NCBI RefSeq assembly: GCF_025938095.1
Contig: NZ_JAPCZF010000007.1
Location: 1-64,000, forward strand
Reading direction: 5' to 3'
DNA from: Novosphingobium sp. JCM 18896
Lineage (GTDB): Bacteria > Pseudomonadota > Alphaproteobacteria > Sphingomonadales > Sphingomonadaceae
DNA: 64,000 nt
Of this stretch, positions 8,559 to 16,808 are shown one piece after another (position 1 is the first letter of the stretch; every line of letters begins with the position of its first letter). The translations under genes were made by a program, and so were the position numbers. Under the pieces are notes generated by a model. It ran no database searches, had not been told where the DNA came from, and saw nothing but the letters and a program-made list of their open reading frames with translations.

Positions 8559-10595
8559 ATGCCAGCAGCCTTTCTGCCCAAAGCGATCGAAGCAGCGTCC
8601 GTCGAAAATCAAGCCGATGTCATCGAAGTGATCGGCACCCGGGCTCAAGAGTCCGAGAAAATCGACAGACGGACTTATCAGGTCCAACAAACTCCCCACT
8701 CGGCGCAGAAGGACGCGGTGCAACTGCTCCGAGGGTTGCCCGCGATCACCGTCACGCCCGATGACCGTATCCTGCTGCTGGGTGCCGGTAACGCAAATAT
8801 CTACATCAATGGCCGACCCTACATCGGCGACGCCAAGCAGTATCTGCGGACGCTTCACGGCACCGACATCGACCGGATTGAGGTCCTGACCAACCCTTCC
8901 GCGCAGTTCTCTGCGGAAGGAACCGGCGGCGTCATCAACGTCATTCTGCGCAAGAACGAAACGGCAGGCACCTCGGGCAACGTCAGCCTGCAATCCTCAA
9001 GCTACGGACACAGCCTCGTCGACACGACCGTAAACGTCAAACGGGGGAAGTGGGCCTACGAGGTCAAGGCAGGCGGAAACGTTGGGACCATGGCGCGTTC
9101 GCGCTATCAGAAGCTGCGCACCGTCGAAGGCCCAGGCGGCGACCTTGCAAACGTGAACTCGGAAGATGGAGAGTTCTCCTATGAAGGCGTGGTCGGACGG
9201 CTGAGCGGCAAGGTTACCTACGATCTCGATCCTAAGACCACCATCTCGGCCCAGCTGGGAGGCGGAGGAGGTCACGACATCGTGACCAACAAGGGCCAGT
9301 TCCTCGGTCTCACTGCCAACTTTCCCTCGTTCTACGAACACCGCATCATGAGCAGCGTCGCCAGCTACCTGATGGGCGAGTTCAGCATCCTCCATCGGGG
9401 GACTGCCAAGGGTGAGACGCTCAGCGCCTCCGCCCAGTTTTATGCGAACCCCGACGTTCGAGATATGACCGACGCGCGCTTCAGCGACGGACGGCTCTTT
9501 CGGACCGACGTTCATAAGCCCTCGCAATCCGTGGATGCACATATCGACTGGAAACGCCCCACCGCGGCAGGCCAGATCCTGTCGATCGGCAGCACTTGGC
9601 GGCTCGACGGCACAACGCAGGACTATCGGTTCACGAGCATCGGCGCCGGCAGTACGCTCGGACCTGATGTGACGGATGCGTATGACGGCTCGAGCAGCAC
9701 GACTGCCGCCTATGTGACTTTTCAGCAGCCTCTGGGCGCTCTCATCCTGACGCCCGGCCTACGCGTGGAACACAATGCCCGCCGCATCTCGAGCCCTGGA
9801 TCCGCCGAATTGGTGATCAGGCGATCAGATCTGTTTCCGACGTTCCACGCTAAGCAACGGCTGGGGAGAAAGCTGGATCTGAGCGCCAGTTACAGCAAGA
9901 GAATCGAACGAGCTCGCCTTGAGATCCTGCGCCCATATGGTTTGGTCGAGGATGCCGTGACGGTCTTCCAGGGCAGCCCAAACCTGAAGGACCAGAGCAC
10001 GCATTCCTACGAAGTGAGCCTGCACTACCATTCGGGAAAAACCCAGGCCGGCATAATCGCCTACATGCGCGACACCGACGATGTGTGGAGCAGGACCTAC
10101 ACTGTGAGTCCTGCGGGAACGACCGTCTACAGCTTCGTCAATGCGGGCAGCCGCCGAAATGCCGGCGCGCAATTCGATCTCAGCACTGCGCTCAACCGCC
10201 GCCTTAAGGTCAGCGCGAGCCTCAATCTGTTCAATCAACGCAATCCGGTCGATGCTTTCGGGCGTCCCGAGGTTCGAAGCGACTTCCGCTACACGACAAA
10301 CGGCACGCTCGAATGGACGCTTCCAGAGCGGGGCTCTGTGCCCGGGGACGTGGCGCAGCTTCAGTGGTCGTACAACAGCCGTTCTCGCGACTACCAGCTT
10401 ACCGACCTGGCCTGGTGGGACGCGAGCCTGGCCTATACCCACAGCATCAGCCGGACGCTGTCGCTATCGGCTACCTTCCGGTCCCCTCGGCGTACACGCC
10501 AGCGCCTGATTGCACCTTTTGCCCAAGAGGCGATTTCTCGGCAGAGAACTCCCGAATTTCAACTCAAGCTACTCAAAACACTTGGCGGCCGTTGA
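8559..10595 (+). CDS. TonB-dependent receptor-like outer-membrane protein, 678 aa, no signal peptide
   Basis: The N-terminal part carries VIEVIGT, LLRGLPAITVTPDDRILL, NIYINGRPYIGD and IDRIEVLTNPSAQFSAEGTG, a TBDR plug with the usual GGVINVILRK end. The remainder is a beta-barrel of alternating strands of the outer-membrane beta-barrel type, with a final strand ending in FQLKLLKTLGGR. GGAGA precedes the ATG. The oddity is the first 20 residues (MPAAFLPKAIEAASVENQAD): they do not form a signal peptide, and an in-frame stop lies just upstream. The gene may have lost its export signal, perhaps by insertion of the adjacent repeat copy, or the true start lies in a frameshifted segment. Confidence 0.8.
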   Translation: MPAAFLPKAIEAASVENQADVIEVIGTRAQESEKIDRRTYQVQQTPHSAQKDAVQLLRGLPAITVTPDDRILLLGAGNANIYINGRPYIGDAKQYLRTLHGTDIDRIEVLTNPSAQFSAEGTGGVINVILRKNETAGTSGNVSLQSSSYGHSLVDTTVNVKRGKWAYEVKAGGNVGTMARSRYQKLRTVEGPGGDLANVNSEDGEFSYEGVVGRLSGKVTYDLDPKTTISAQLGGGGGHDIVTNKGQFLGLTANFPSFYEHRIMSSVASYLMGEFSILHRGTAKGETLSASAQFYANPDVRDMTDARFSDGRLFRTDVHKPSQSVDAHIDWKRPTAAGQILSIGSTWRLDGTTQDYRFTSIGAGSTLGPDVTDAYDGSSSTTAAYVTFQQPLGALILTPGLRVEHNARRISSPGSAELVIRRSDLFPTFHAKQRLGRKLDLSASYSKRIERARLEILRPYGLVEDAVTVFQGSPNLKDQSTHSYEVSLHYHSGKTQAGIIAYMRDTDDVWSRTYTVSPAGTTVYSFVNAGSRRNAGAQFDLSTALNRRLKVSASLNLFNQRNPVDAFGRPEVRSDFRYTTNGTLEWTLPERGSVPGDVAQLQWSYNSRSRDYQLTDLAWWDASLAYTHSISRTLSLSATFRSPRRTRQRLIAPFAQEAISRQRTPEFQLKLLKTLGGR

Positions 10596-11752
10596 GCCAC
10601 CGCGCCGATCGAACTGAGCCGGTACACTAGAGATGAGACCTTGAACTGAACCGTCTCGGTCTTCGCTGAACGAAATTTCGCTAACGACGAGGACTGAAGG
10701 ACCGTGCATCGCCGCCTCGTCGGCTGCTAGTTCCCGCAGTACACGAGGATGCTGAAATGTCACGTGTGTCGAACCGGCTTGCCAGCTCTGCGAGACTAAA
10801 ACTCCCCAGCCGCCCTCGCGAGAGCATCTCAGCCTCGCTGATGGCGCGCTCCAGTGCGTCATCGACGCCGCGTTCGACCACGCACTTTCAGCGTTGCGGT
10901 GCATTGTCACCGTGTCGCTAATGCATCAGCTCTTCTACTCATTTCAGTCCCGGCATGCATCGTGAAGGGGCATCAGAGAGAAGCGACTCAGCTCAACTGA
11001 TGGAACCTCGATGCGATCACCAGCCACCTGAACGCAGCGGCTCCCTAATAGGAGATGATCCAGTCTCGAAACCGCGGGCGGCAGCAGGCGGATCCTGGCG
11101 ACAACCTGCACCATCGACAATACCAGGCTCAGCGGAGTAGCGCCGGTCGCCTGTGGAACAGACCTCAGACCCATGAGGTAGCACGCGACGACCACCGCCA
11201 TCCTCGCGCGGCATCTCCGCGTCTGCCCCCCCCCGGCCAGCTAACTGGATTATAATGGCGATGGGTGACTGTCGAAGTGAGCGGAATCGCAACCCAGGCA
11301 AATGCGCACACGGCCGATTCGAAGTCGGCGGCCCATTTTGGGACGAGGCGCGGCGGTATAATGCTCAGAAATTCGGGCAGAGCAATAGTAGAATCACTAG
11401 GGTGAGACAAACCGTGCCACCTATACCGCGAGTTGTTTCAACCAATTAAATAGGTAGCGGCTGCCCGCCGGGCCGTTAACCGTAACAAATAACGCATACT
11501 ATTTCCGCTTTAATCTGCGGCATTTACTTTAACCATTTCAATTAACTCACCGGTACTATCGGTATTAGTCTAAGTTCTAACCGACTCATTACAGCAAGTT
11601 CGCGTGTTTCATATTGGAACACTGCTTTTAACGAGCCCATTGCGCCTGCTTAACGACTCATGTAGTCGCTCCTTAACGAAACGCTAATGGTGAAAACGCC
11701 GGTAACGATTCGTGACACAGTCGGGTTTCGAGACCTTTAGGGGGTTACCATA
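10596..11752. promoter_or_regulatory. Long non-coding region and presumed curli promoter
   Basis: About 1.15 kb holds no gene I can support. The last 300 bases are clearly richer in A/T than the surroundings and full of TTAAC-type words, for example TTAACCAT at 11529-11536, GTTAACCGTAAC near 11476 and CTTAACGA near 11650 and 11671. TTAACCAT matches the known CtrA half-site of alphaproteobacteria, so cell-cycle control of the downstream amyloid operon is a possibility. No -35/-10 pair can be fixed with confidence. Confidence 0.4.
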
Positions 11753-12310
11753 ATGAAGCAGGTGAGGTTGGTCGCCATGAGCGCAGCGGCATTGGCCGCG
11801 GTCTCGATGGCAAGCGCGGCTTCGGCCCAGGAGCTGAAGTTCCAGTTCATCAACCCGTCGTTCGGCGGCAATCCGTTCAACTCGGATCACCTGCTGGCGA
11901 TCGCCACGGCGCAGCGTCCGGACAAGCCGGCCAGCGAAGACGGCACGACCGGTGAACTGACCGAGGCGCAGCTGTTCGCCCGCCAGATCCAGAGCCGCCT
12001 GCTTTCCGCCCTGTCGTCGTCCGTGGTCGAGGCGATTACCGGTTCGAACCCCGGCACCACCGGCGAGTTCACCGTGGGCGACCAGAAGATCTCGTTCGAA
12101 CGCACGCTCAGCGAAATCAAGCTGACGATCTTCGACAACACCACGGGTGAGAACACGGTGATCTCGGTCCCGGTGCTCAACTTCAGCAATTCGGCCGCTT
12201 CGGCCGCACTCTCGGCCAACACGTCGGCCGAAAGCTCGCTGCTCGGCAGCACCCTCACGGGTACGTCGAGCGTGGAAGGTTCACTCCTGACCAGCCTGAC
12301 TGGCCAGTAA
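11753..12310 (+). CDS. csgF: Curli assembly protein CsgF, 185 aa
   Basis: CsgF is secreted to the surface, caps the CsgG pore and helps anchor and nucleate curli fibres. A signal peptide covers residues 1-26 (ending ASAASAQ). The mature N-terminus begins ELKFQFINPSFGGNPFNSDH, the CsgG-binding segment conserved in CsgF. It continues with the usual AQ-rich helical segment and a beta-domain (GDQKISFERTLSEIKLTIFD, TVISVPVLNF). A Ser/Ala/Thr-rich C-terminal tail of about 45 residues is longer than in enterobacterial CsgF (about 138 aa). AGGGGG precedes the ATG. It is the first gene of the curli operon, 22 bases before csgG. Confidence 0.92.
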   Translation: MKQVRLVAMSAAALAAVSMASAASAQELKFQFINPSFGGNPFNSDHLLAIATAQRPDKPASEDGTTGELTEAQLFARQIQSRLLSALSSSVVEAITGSNPGTTGEFTVGDQKISFERTLSEIKLTIFDNTTGENTVISVPVLNFSNSAASAALSANTSAESSLLGSTLTGTSSVEGSLLTSLTGQ

Positions 12311-12332
12311 ACGGGGATTGGGGGGCAACATT

Positions 12333-13364
12333 ATGAAGAAGACCGCAATTCTCGCGCTGATGTCGTGTGCGTCGCTCGCGCTCGGTGGCTGTGCCGCCGC
12401 GCAGAAGTCGCTGATCGCCACGGCCAGCGAAGCACCGCAGCTCGCCAAGGTCACCTCGAGCCAGCGTGACCTGATCTACCTGCCGCCGCCGCCGGCGCCG
12501 GTTCCCATCGCCGTCTACTCGTTCACCGACCAGACCGGCCAGCTCAAGCCCTCGGAGAACATCCAGAGCCTGTCGCGCGCCGTCACCCAGGGTGGCACCT
12601 CGATCCTGATCAAGGCGCTGCGCGATGCCGGCAACGGCAACTGGTTCACGGTGGTCGAGCGCGAGCGTCTCGACAACCTGCTCAAGGAGCGCCAGATCAT
12701 CCGCGAGATGCGTCAGCGCTACCTCGGTGAGCCCGAGACGCCGTCGAACGTGCTGCCCTCGCTGCTCTTCGCGGGCATCCTGCTCGAAGGCGGCATCGTC
12801 GGCTACGACAGCAACACGCAGACCGGCGGCCTCGGTGCCCGCTTCCTCGGCATCGGCGGCAACATGCAGTGGCGCCAGAACACGGTCACGATCTCGCTCC
12901 GCGCGATTTCGGTGAAGACCGGCGAGGTGCTCGGCAACGTCACCACGACCAAGACGGTCGCTTCGGTCGCGATGAACGCCAACGTCTTCAAGTTCGTCAC
13001 CTTCGACGAGCTGCTCGAGGGCGAGGCCGGCATCTCGGCGAACGAGCCGATGCAGATCGCCACCCAGGCAGCCATCGAGAAGGCGGTCTACGCGCTCGTC
13101 CTCGAAGGCGCCCAGCCCGGTGCCCGCCAGCTCTGGAACTTCGCGGACAAGGCCGCGGGCGACAAGCTGCTGACCGACTATGCGGCCGAGAAGAACCGCG
13201 CGCTGAGCCAGGCCTGGCGCGACGCCGCCCCGGCCGACCGCCGCCGCGAGCGTCAGCGCAAGCAGGCGCGCACCGTCACCCCGCCGACGAGCACGCAGAC
13301 CGTGCGCCCGGCGACCGCCTCGGCAGACTCGGCCAACGTGCCGGCGAAGCTGGCCCGGCCGTAA
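12333..13364 (+). CDS. csgG: Curli secretion channel CsgG, 343 aa
   Basis: CsgG is the outer-membrane lipoprotein that forms the nonameric pore exporting curlin subunits. A lipoprotein signal peptide with lipobox LGGC (Cys20) is visible. The CsgG domain follows: PIAVYSFTDQTGQ, GTSILIKALRDAG, WFTVVERERLDNLLKERQII, ILLEGGIVGYDSN and VTISLRAISVKTGEVL, all typical. A C-terminal extension rich in Arg, Ala and Pro after residue about 290 is longer than in the E. coli protein (277 aa). ATG 12333 follows GGGGGG; a start 15 bases earlier is disfavoured because it would displace the lipobox. It is co-transcribed with csgF. Confidence 0.94.
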   Translation: MKKTAILALMSCASLALGGCAAAQKSLIATASEAPQLAKVTSSQRDLIYLPPPPAPVPIAVYSFTDQTGQLKPSENIQSLSRAVTQGGTSILIKALRDAGNGNWFTVVERERLDNLLKERQIIREMRQRYLGEPETPSNVLPSLLFAGILLEGGIVGYDSNTQTGGLGARFLGIGGNMQWRQNTVTISLRAISVKTGEVLGNVTTTKTVASVAMNANVFKFVTFDELLEGEAGISANEPMQIATQAAIEKAVYALVLEGAQPGARQLWNFADKAAGDKLLTDYAAEKNRALSQAWRDAAPADRRRERQRKQARTVTPPTSTQTVRPATASADSANVPAKLARP

Positions 13365-13377
13365 GGCCAACCTAATT

Positions 13378-13404
13378 CCGCACGGCCCGGTCGCGGCCGT
13401 GCGG
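13378..13404 (+). terminator. Stem-loop after csgG
   Basis: A perfect 10-bp stem, CCGCACGGCC paired with GGCCGTGCGG, has a 7-base loop and lies 14 bases after the csgG stop. There is no T-tract, so it may act as an mRNA stabiliser or partial terminator separating the export genes from the fibre-subunit genes. A second small stem, TCACCGG/CCGGTGA at 13485-13508, lies in the leader of the next gene. Confidence 0.6.
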
Positions 13405-13564
13405 TCCACCAACTCGGTCCCGGCCGTCGGGGGAGTGCGACCAGTGCACCAGGGGGCAGCCACACGGCTTCTGGACGCACGGAATCACCGGAGAGAGAGA
13501 CCCGGTGACCCAACCCGCTGCGACACAATCGCAGCAGATGCGTATGAAACAGGAGAAGAGTATC

Positions 13565-15676
13565 ATGATGAAGAAGCTTCTTATCGGCGCCTCGGCGCTC
13601 GCTCTCACCGTGAGCGCTGCTCACGCGCAAAACGCCTCGACCGACGCACCGATTGCGAACGCCTATCAGGGCCTTTCGAGCACTAGCAACAACAACTCGG
13701 AAATCGTCCAGAACGAAAACAACAACCGCGCTGACGTCGATCAGACCGGTGGTTCAAAGAACCGTTCGACGATCACGCAGGGTGTCCTGAATGTCAACCG
13801 CAGCGGCGACAATTACGCTAAGGTCACGCAGAGCGGCACCGCCGGCAACCAGTCGAAGGTTACGCAGATCGGCACCGATCGTACGAACCTCAACGTTCTG
13901 ACCCAGTTCGGCGTCCCGGCGGGCATCCAGGCCGGATACGAGCAGAGCGCTATCGTCACGCAGAAGAACAACACCAACCTTGGCGACAACAAGGCTGAGA
14001 TTTCGCAGGGCAACCTGCAGGCTGGTGGCCTCGCCAACCTCGCCAAGATCGACCAGAACGGCGGCGCCAACGAGGCGGCGATCCGTCAGGGCGGCGTGAG
14101 CGGCGGTACTCCGGAAGAAGACGGCCGCATGCTGGCCACGATCACGCAGACCGGCAACAGCAACAAGGCTCAGACCGTTCAGGGCGAAATCGACACTTCG
14201 ACGACGCTGCAGGTCGGCAACAGCAACACGGCTTACGTGTCGCAGACGGCAACCAACGTCGGTGGTTCGGACACGCTGGGTCGCACAAGCAAGGTTGAGC
14301 AGTACGGCAACAGCAACCAGACGTACGTCGTGCAGAGTGCCAACTACACCAACAGCGAAGTCTATCAGGGCGCTAACGGTGCTAACCGTAACTCCAACGA
14401 AGCATACGTATCGCAGTCGGGTGTCGAAGCTCGCAGCAAGATCAACCAGACTTCGAACAACAACATCGCTTCTGTGAACCAGAGCGGCGACAGCGTCGGC
14501 GCATTCAACGCTCAGAGCGACATCCTGCAGCGCGGCGGCGACTTCAACGATGCTGACGTTCGTCAGACCGCCAACGCGACGAGCGAAGTCGATCAGAACG
14601 GTACCCGCAACGTCACCGACGTTCGCCAGGGTGGCGCTCGCGCCGACAGCGAGGTGTTCCAGACTGGCAACCGTAACACCGCGGATGTCACTCAGAACGG
14701 TGAGCGTGGCACCAGCACGGTGAATCAGACGGGCAGCTCGAGCATTTTCTTCGGTCTGGTCCAGCTCGACAACCACAAGGCGACCGTCAATCAGAACGCC
14801 GATGCAAAGTTTGCTGACAGCGACATCACGCAGACCGGCAATCGTCACACGGCGACGGTGAACCAGAAGGCTGCTAACAACGACAGCGATGTCACCCAGA
14901 GCGGCGGTAGCGCTTCGCTTGGTGGCAGCACTGCAGTTGTGAACCAGAATGCCGGTTCGGACGATGCCGCGAGCGAAGTGTTCCAGGCAGGCGTGGGCCA
15001 CCAGGCTTTCGTTACGCAGTCTGGCAAGGGGAACACTGGTTCGTCGACGCCTGAGAGCTACATCAATCAGGTTGGTACCGGAAACTACGCCGAACTGAAT
15101 CAGGCTGGTGACCGCGCTCGTTCGTCGATCCGTCAGGGCTTCATCCGTACCCCGGGTTCGTCGACCACTGGTTCGACTGCCAATATCGCAACCGTGGAGC
15201 AGACTGCTGCTGCTGACGACTCGTCCAGCGACATCTACCAGAGCGGCGTTGCCAACATCTCCGACGTGTTCCAGGCCGCTGCGGCGACCAGCACGATCGA
15301 CCAGATCGGAAACGCGAACATCAGCAACGTCAACCAGTTCGCTGCTGCCACGAGCACCGTGTACCAGAAGGGCAATGCCAACGTCAGCAACGTCAACCAG
15401 TTCGCTGGTGCCACGAGCGCTGAAAGCGTCATCAGCCAGGACGGCAACACCAATCTCGCTGGTGTGACCCAGTCGGGTGCGAATGCTTACAGCTCGGTCA
15501 CCCAGAAGGGTAACCTCAACCTGGCATCGGTCACGCAGAGCGTCGCTGACGTCGACAGCATCATCAAGCAGACCGGCAACCTCAACGCCGCCTTCGTGAC
15601 GCAGACGGCCCAGGCTGGTTCGTACAGCATCGTTACGCAGACGGGTAACGGCAACATCGCCAACGTTGCGCAGTAA
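13565..15676 (+). CDS. Giant curlin-repeat amyloid subunit, 703 aa
   Basis: This is probably the major curli-type fibre subunit, exported through CsgG. A signal peptide (MMKKLLIGASALALTVSAAHAQ) is followed by an unbroken array of short beta-strand motifs of the form (A/S)xVxQxGxxN. I count roughly fifty V/I-x-Q motifs, for example AKVTQSG, AYVSQT, SNVNQF, SIVTQTGNGNIANVAQ. E. coli CsgA (151 aa) has five repeats, so this protein is several times longer. There is no other domain and essentially no Cys. ATG 13565 follows AGGAGA; upstream in-frame codons would destroy the signal peptide. Repeats drift in sequence, indicating an old expansion. Confidence 0.9.
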   Translation: MMKKLLIGASALALTVSAAHAQNASTDAPIANAYQGLSSTSNNNSEIVQNENNNRADVDQTGGSKNRSTITQGVLNVNRSGDNYAKVTQSGTAGNQSKVTQIGTDRTNLNVLTQFGVPAGIQAGYEQSAIVTQKNNTNLGDNKAEISQGNLQAGGLANLAKIDQNGGANEAAIRQGGVSGGTPEEDGRMLATITQTGNSNKAQTVQGEIDTSTTLQVGNSNTAYVSQTATNVGGSDTLGRTSKVEQYGNSNQTYVVQSANYTNSEVYQGANGANRNSNEAYVSQSGVEARSKINQTSNNNIASVNQSGDSVGAFNAQSDILQRGGDFNDADVRQTANATSEVDQNGTRNVTDVRQGGARADSEVFQTGNRNTADVTQNGERGTSTVNQTGSSSIFFGLVQLDNHKATVNQNADAKFADSDITQTGNRHTATVNQKAANNDSDVTQSGGSASLGGSTAVVNQNAGSDDAASEVFQAGVGHQAFVTQSGKGNTGSSTPESYINQVGTGNYAELNQAGDRARSSIRQGFIRTPGSSTTGSTANIATVEQTAAADDSSSDIYQSGVANISDVFQAAAATSTIDQIGNANISNVNQFAAATSTVYQKGNANVSNVNQFAGATSAESVISQDGNTNLAGVTQSGANAYSSVTQKGNLNLASVTQSVADVDSIIKQTGNLNAAFVTQTAQAGSYSIVTQTGNGNIANVAQ

Positions 15677-15684
15677 TCTTTAGT

Positions 15685-15714
15685 GCGGGGTGGCTTCGGC
15701 CACCCCGCCCCTTT
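15685..15714 (+). terminator. Intrinsic terminator/attenuator after the giant curlin gene
   Basis: A perfect 10-bp stem GCGGGGTGGC/GCCACCCCGC is closed by a TTCG tetraloop and followed by CCCCTTTCT. It lies 9 bases after the stop codon. Partial termination here would give more mRNA for the major subunit than for the downstream minor subunits. Confidence 0.75.
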
Positions 15715-15787
15715 CTCGAACCAAGCTGCGGCTTGGCTCTGGAAAGGGCCCGATACCAACGGGACCGAAGGCCAAAGGAACAGTGCA

Positions 15788-16732
15788 ATGACTGGCAAGA
15801 AACTGGCAAAGGGCATTCTGGCAACGACGGCCGGCGCACTCGCGCTGATGACCGCGAGCCACGCCGCCGCGCAGACCTACGCCGAGTTCGCAGCGAGCTG
15901 CGTGGGCACCGCCAACGTCGCCTGCATCGCCCAGATCGGTGACGGCAACAACACCTCGATCGACCAATCGAACGCCGACGGTAGCAAGGCGCAGGTCTAC
16001 ATTCAGGGCAACAATAATGGCACCGGTACGATTGCCACGATCGGCAACGGCGCGCCGGTGCAGCTCTTCAAGGAGACGGTCGTGGTCGTGCCCGCGGCAT
16101 CGGCACCGGGCAAGAGTGACGGTCACAGCCAGGATGGCGATAAAGGTCAGGGCGACCAGCATCATCAGAGCGACGGCAAGGGCAACAACAAGGACGCCGG
16201 CGCGACCACCACGCAGTTGGTTCTCACGCCCGCGGATCGGCCCATCACGCTGCCGACGAACCTGCCCTCGGGCACGATCACCCAGCGCGGTTCGCGCAAC
16301 TCGGCGGAAGTCGCCATTCTGGATGGCGACGACAACGACTTCTACATCTCACAGACCGGCGGCAACAATCAAGCTTACCAGCGCATCACCGGCGATCGCA
16401 ACCTCGCGGTCATCATCCAGCAGGGTGAGCTGGGCGCGCGGAACTCCGCGTCGGAGATACAGAGCGGCGCGAATAACATCGCCTATGTGAAGCAGACTGG
16501 CGGTGGCAACACTGCTAACCTTTCGCAGGACGGCAATTCCACGATCCTGCTCGAACAGGAAAACGGCTTCAACACCGCGAACCTGACGCAGACGGGTGGC
16601 GCCAACTACATCGCGCTGCGCCAGACCGGCGGCGCCGACATCTCGATCAGCCAGGCCGGCGGACGCAGCATCGCCATCGAGCAGAGCGCGGGTACCTTCG
16701 GCACATCGGGCCTCTCGGTGATGCAGTATTGA
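15788..16732 (+). CDS. Curlin-repeat protein with hydrophilic insert, 314 aa (minor subunit/nucleator candidate)
   Basis: A signal peptide (residues 1-29, ending ASHAAAQ) is followed by a first curlin block (CIAQIGDGNNTSIDQ, AQVYIQGNNNG). A very polar His/Asp/Gly/Lys-rich linker spans residues about 109-140. The second curlin block runs from about 160 to the end (TITQRGSRNSAEVA, AYVKQTGGGNTANLSQDG, ALRQTGGADISISQAGG). The protein ends in MQY, as CsgA ends in QY. Two Cys (38 and 46) could form a disulfide. Divergent repeats and position after the major subunit suggest a CsgB-like role, but this is inference. The start is set by the signal peptide. Confidence 0.82.
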   Translation: MTGKKLAKGILATTAGALALMTASHAAAQTYAEFAASCVGTANVACIAQIGDGNNTSIDQSNADGSKAQVYIQGNNNGTGTIATIGNGAPVQLFKETVVVVPAASAPGKSDGHSQDGDKGQGDQHHQSDGKGNNKDAGATTTQLVLTPADRPITLPTNLPSGTITQRGSRNSAEVAILDGDDNDFYISQTGGNNQAYQRITGDRNLAVIIQQGELGARNSASEIQSGANNIAYVKQTGGGNTANLSQDGNSTILLEQENGFNTANLTQTGGANYIALRQTGGADISISQAGGRSIAIEQSAGTFGTSGLSVMQY

Positions 16733-16808
16733 CTTGAATAGTTCCGTCAGTCGGCGGGGATGAAGACGACCGAACCACCCCATCCGTGGGGCACAACAGG
16801 AGGTTCAC

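Noticed and set aside
10681..10910. Short minus-strand frames (for example VERGVDDALERAISEAEM) between the receptor gene and the curli operon
   Set aside because: No ribosome binding site, no second supporting feature and overlapping alternatives; may be a decayed gene but cannot be supported.
13600..15670. Possible CRISPR or tandem-repeat array
   Set aside because: The periodic DNA is coding: it preserves one reading frame and encodes curlin strands, with no conserved direct repeats of 25-40 bases.
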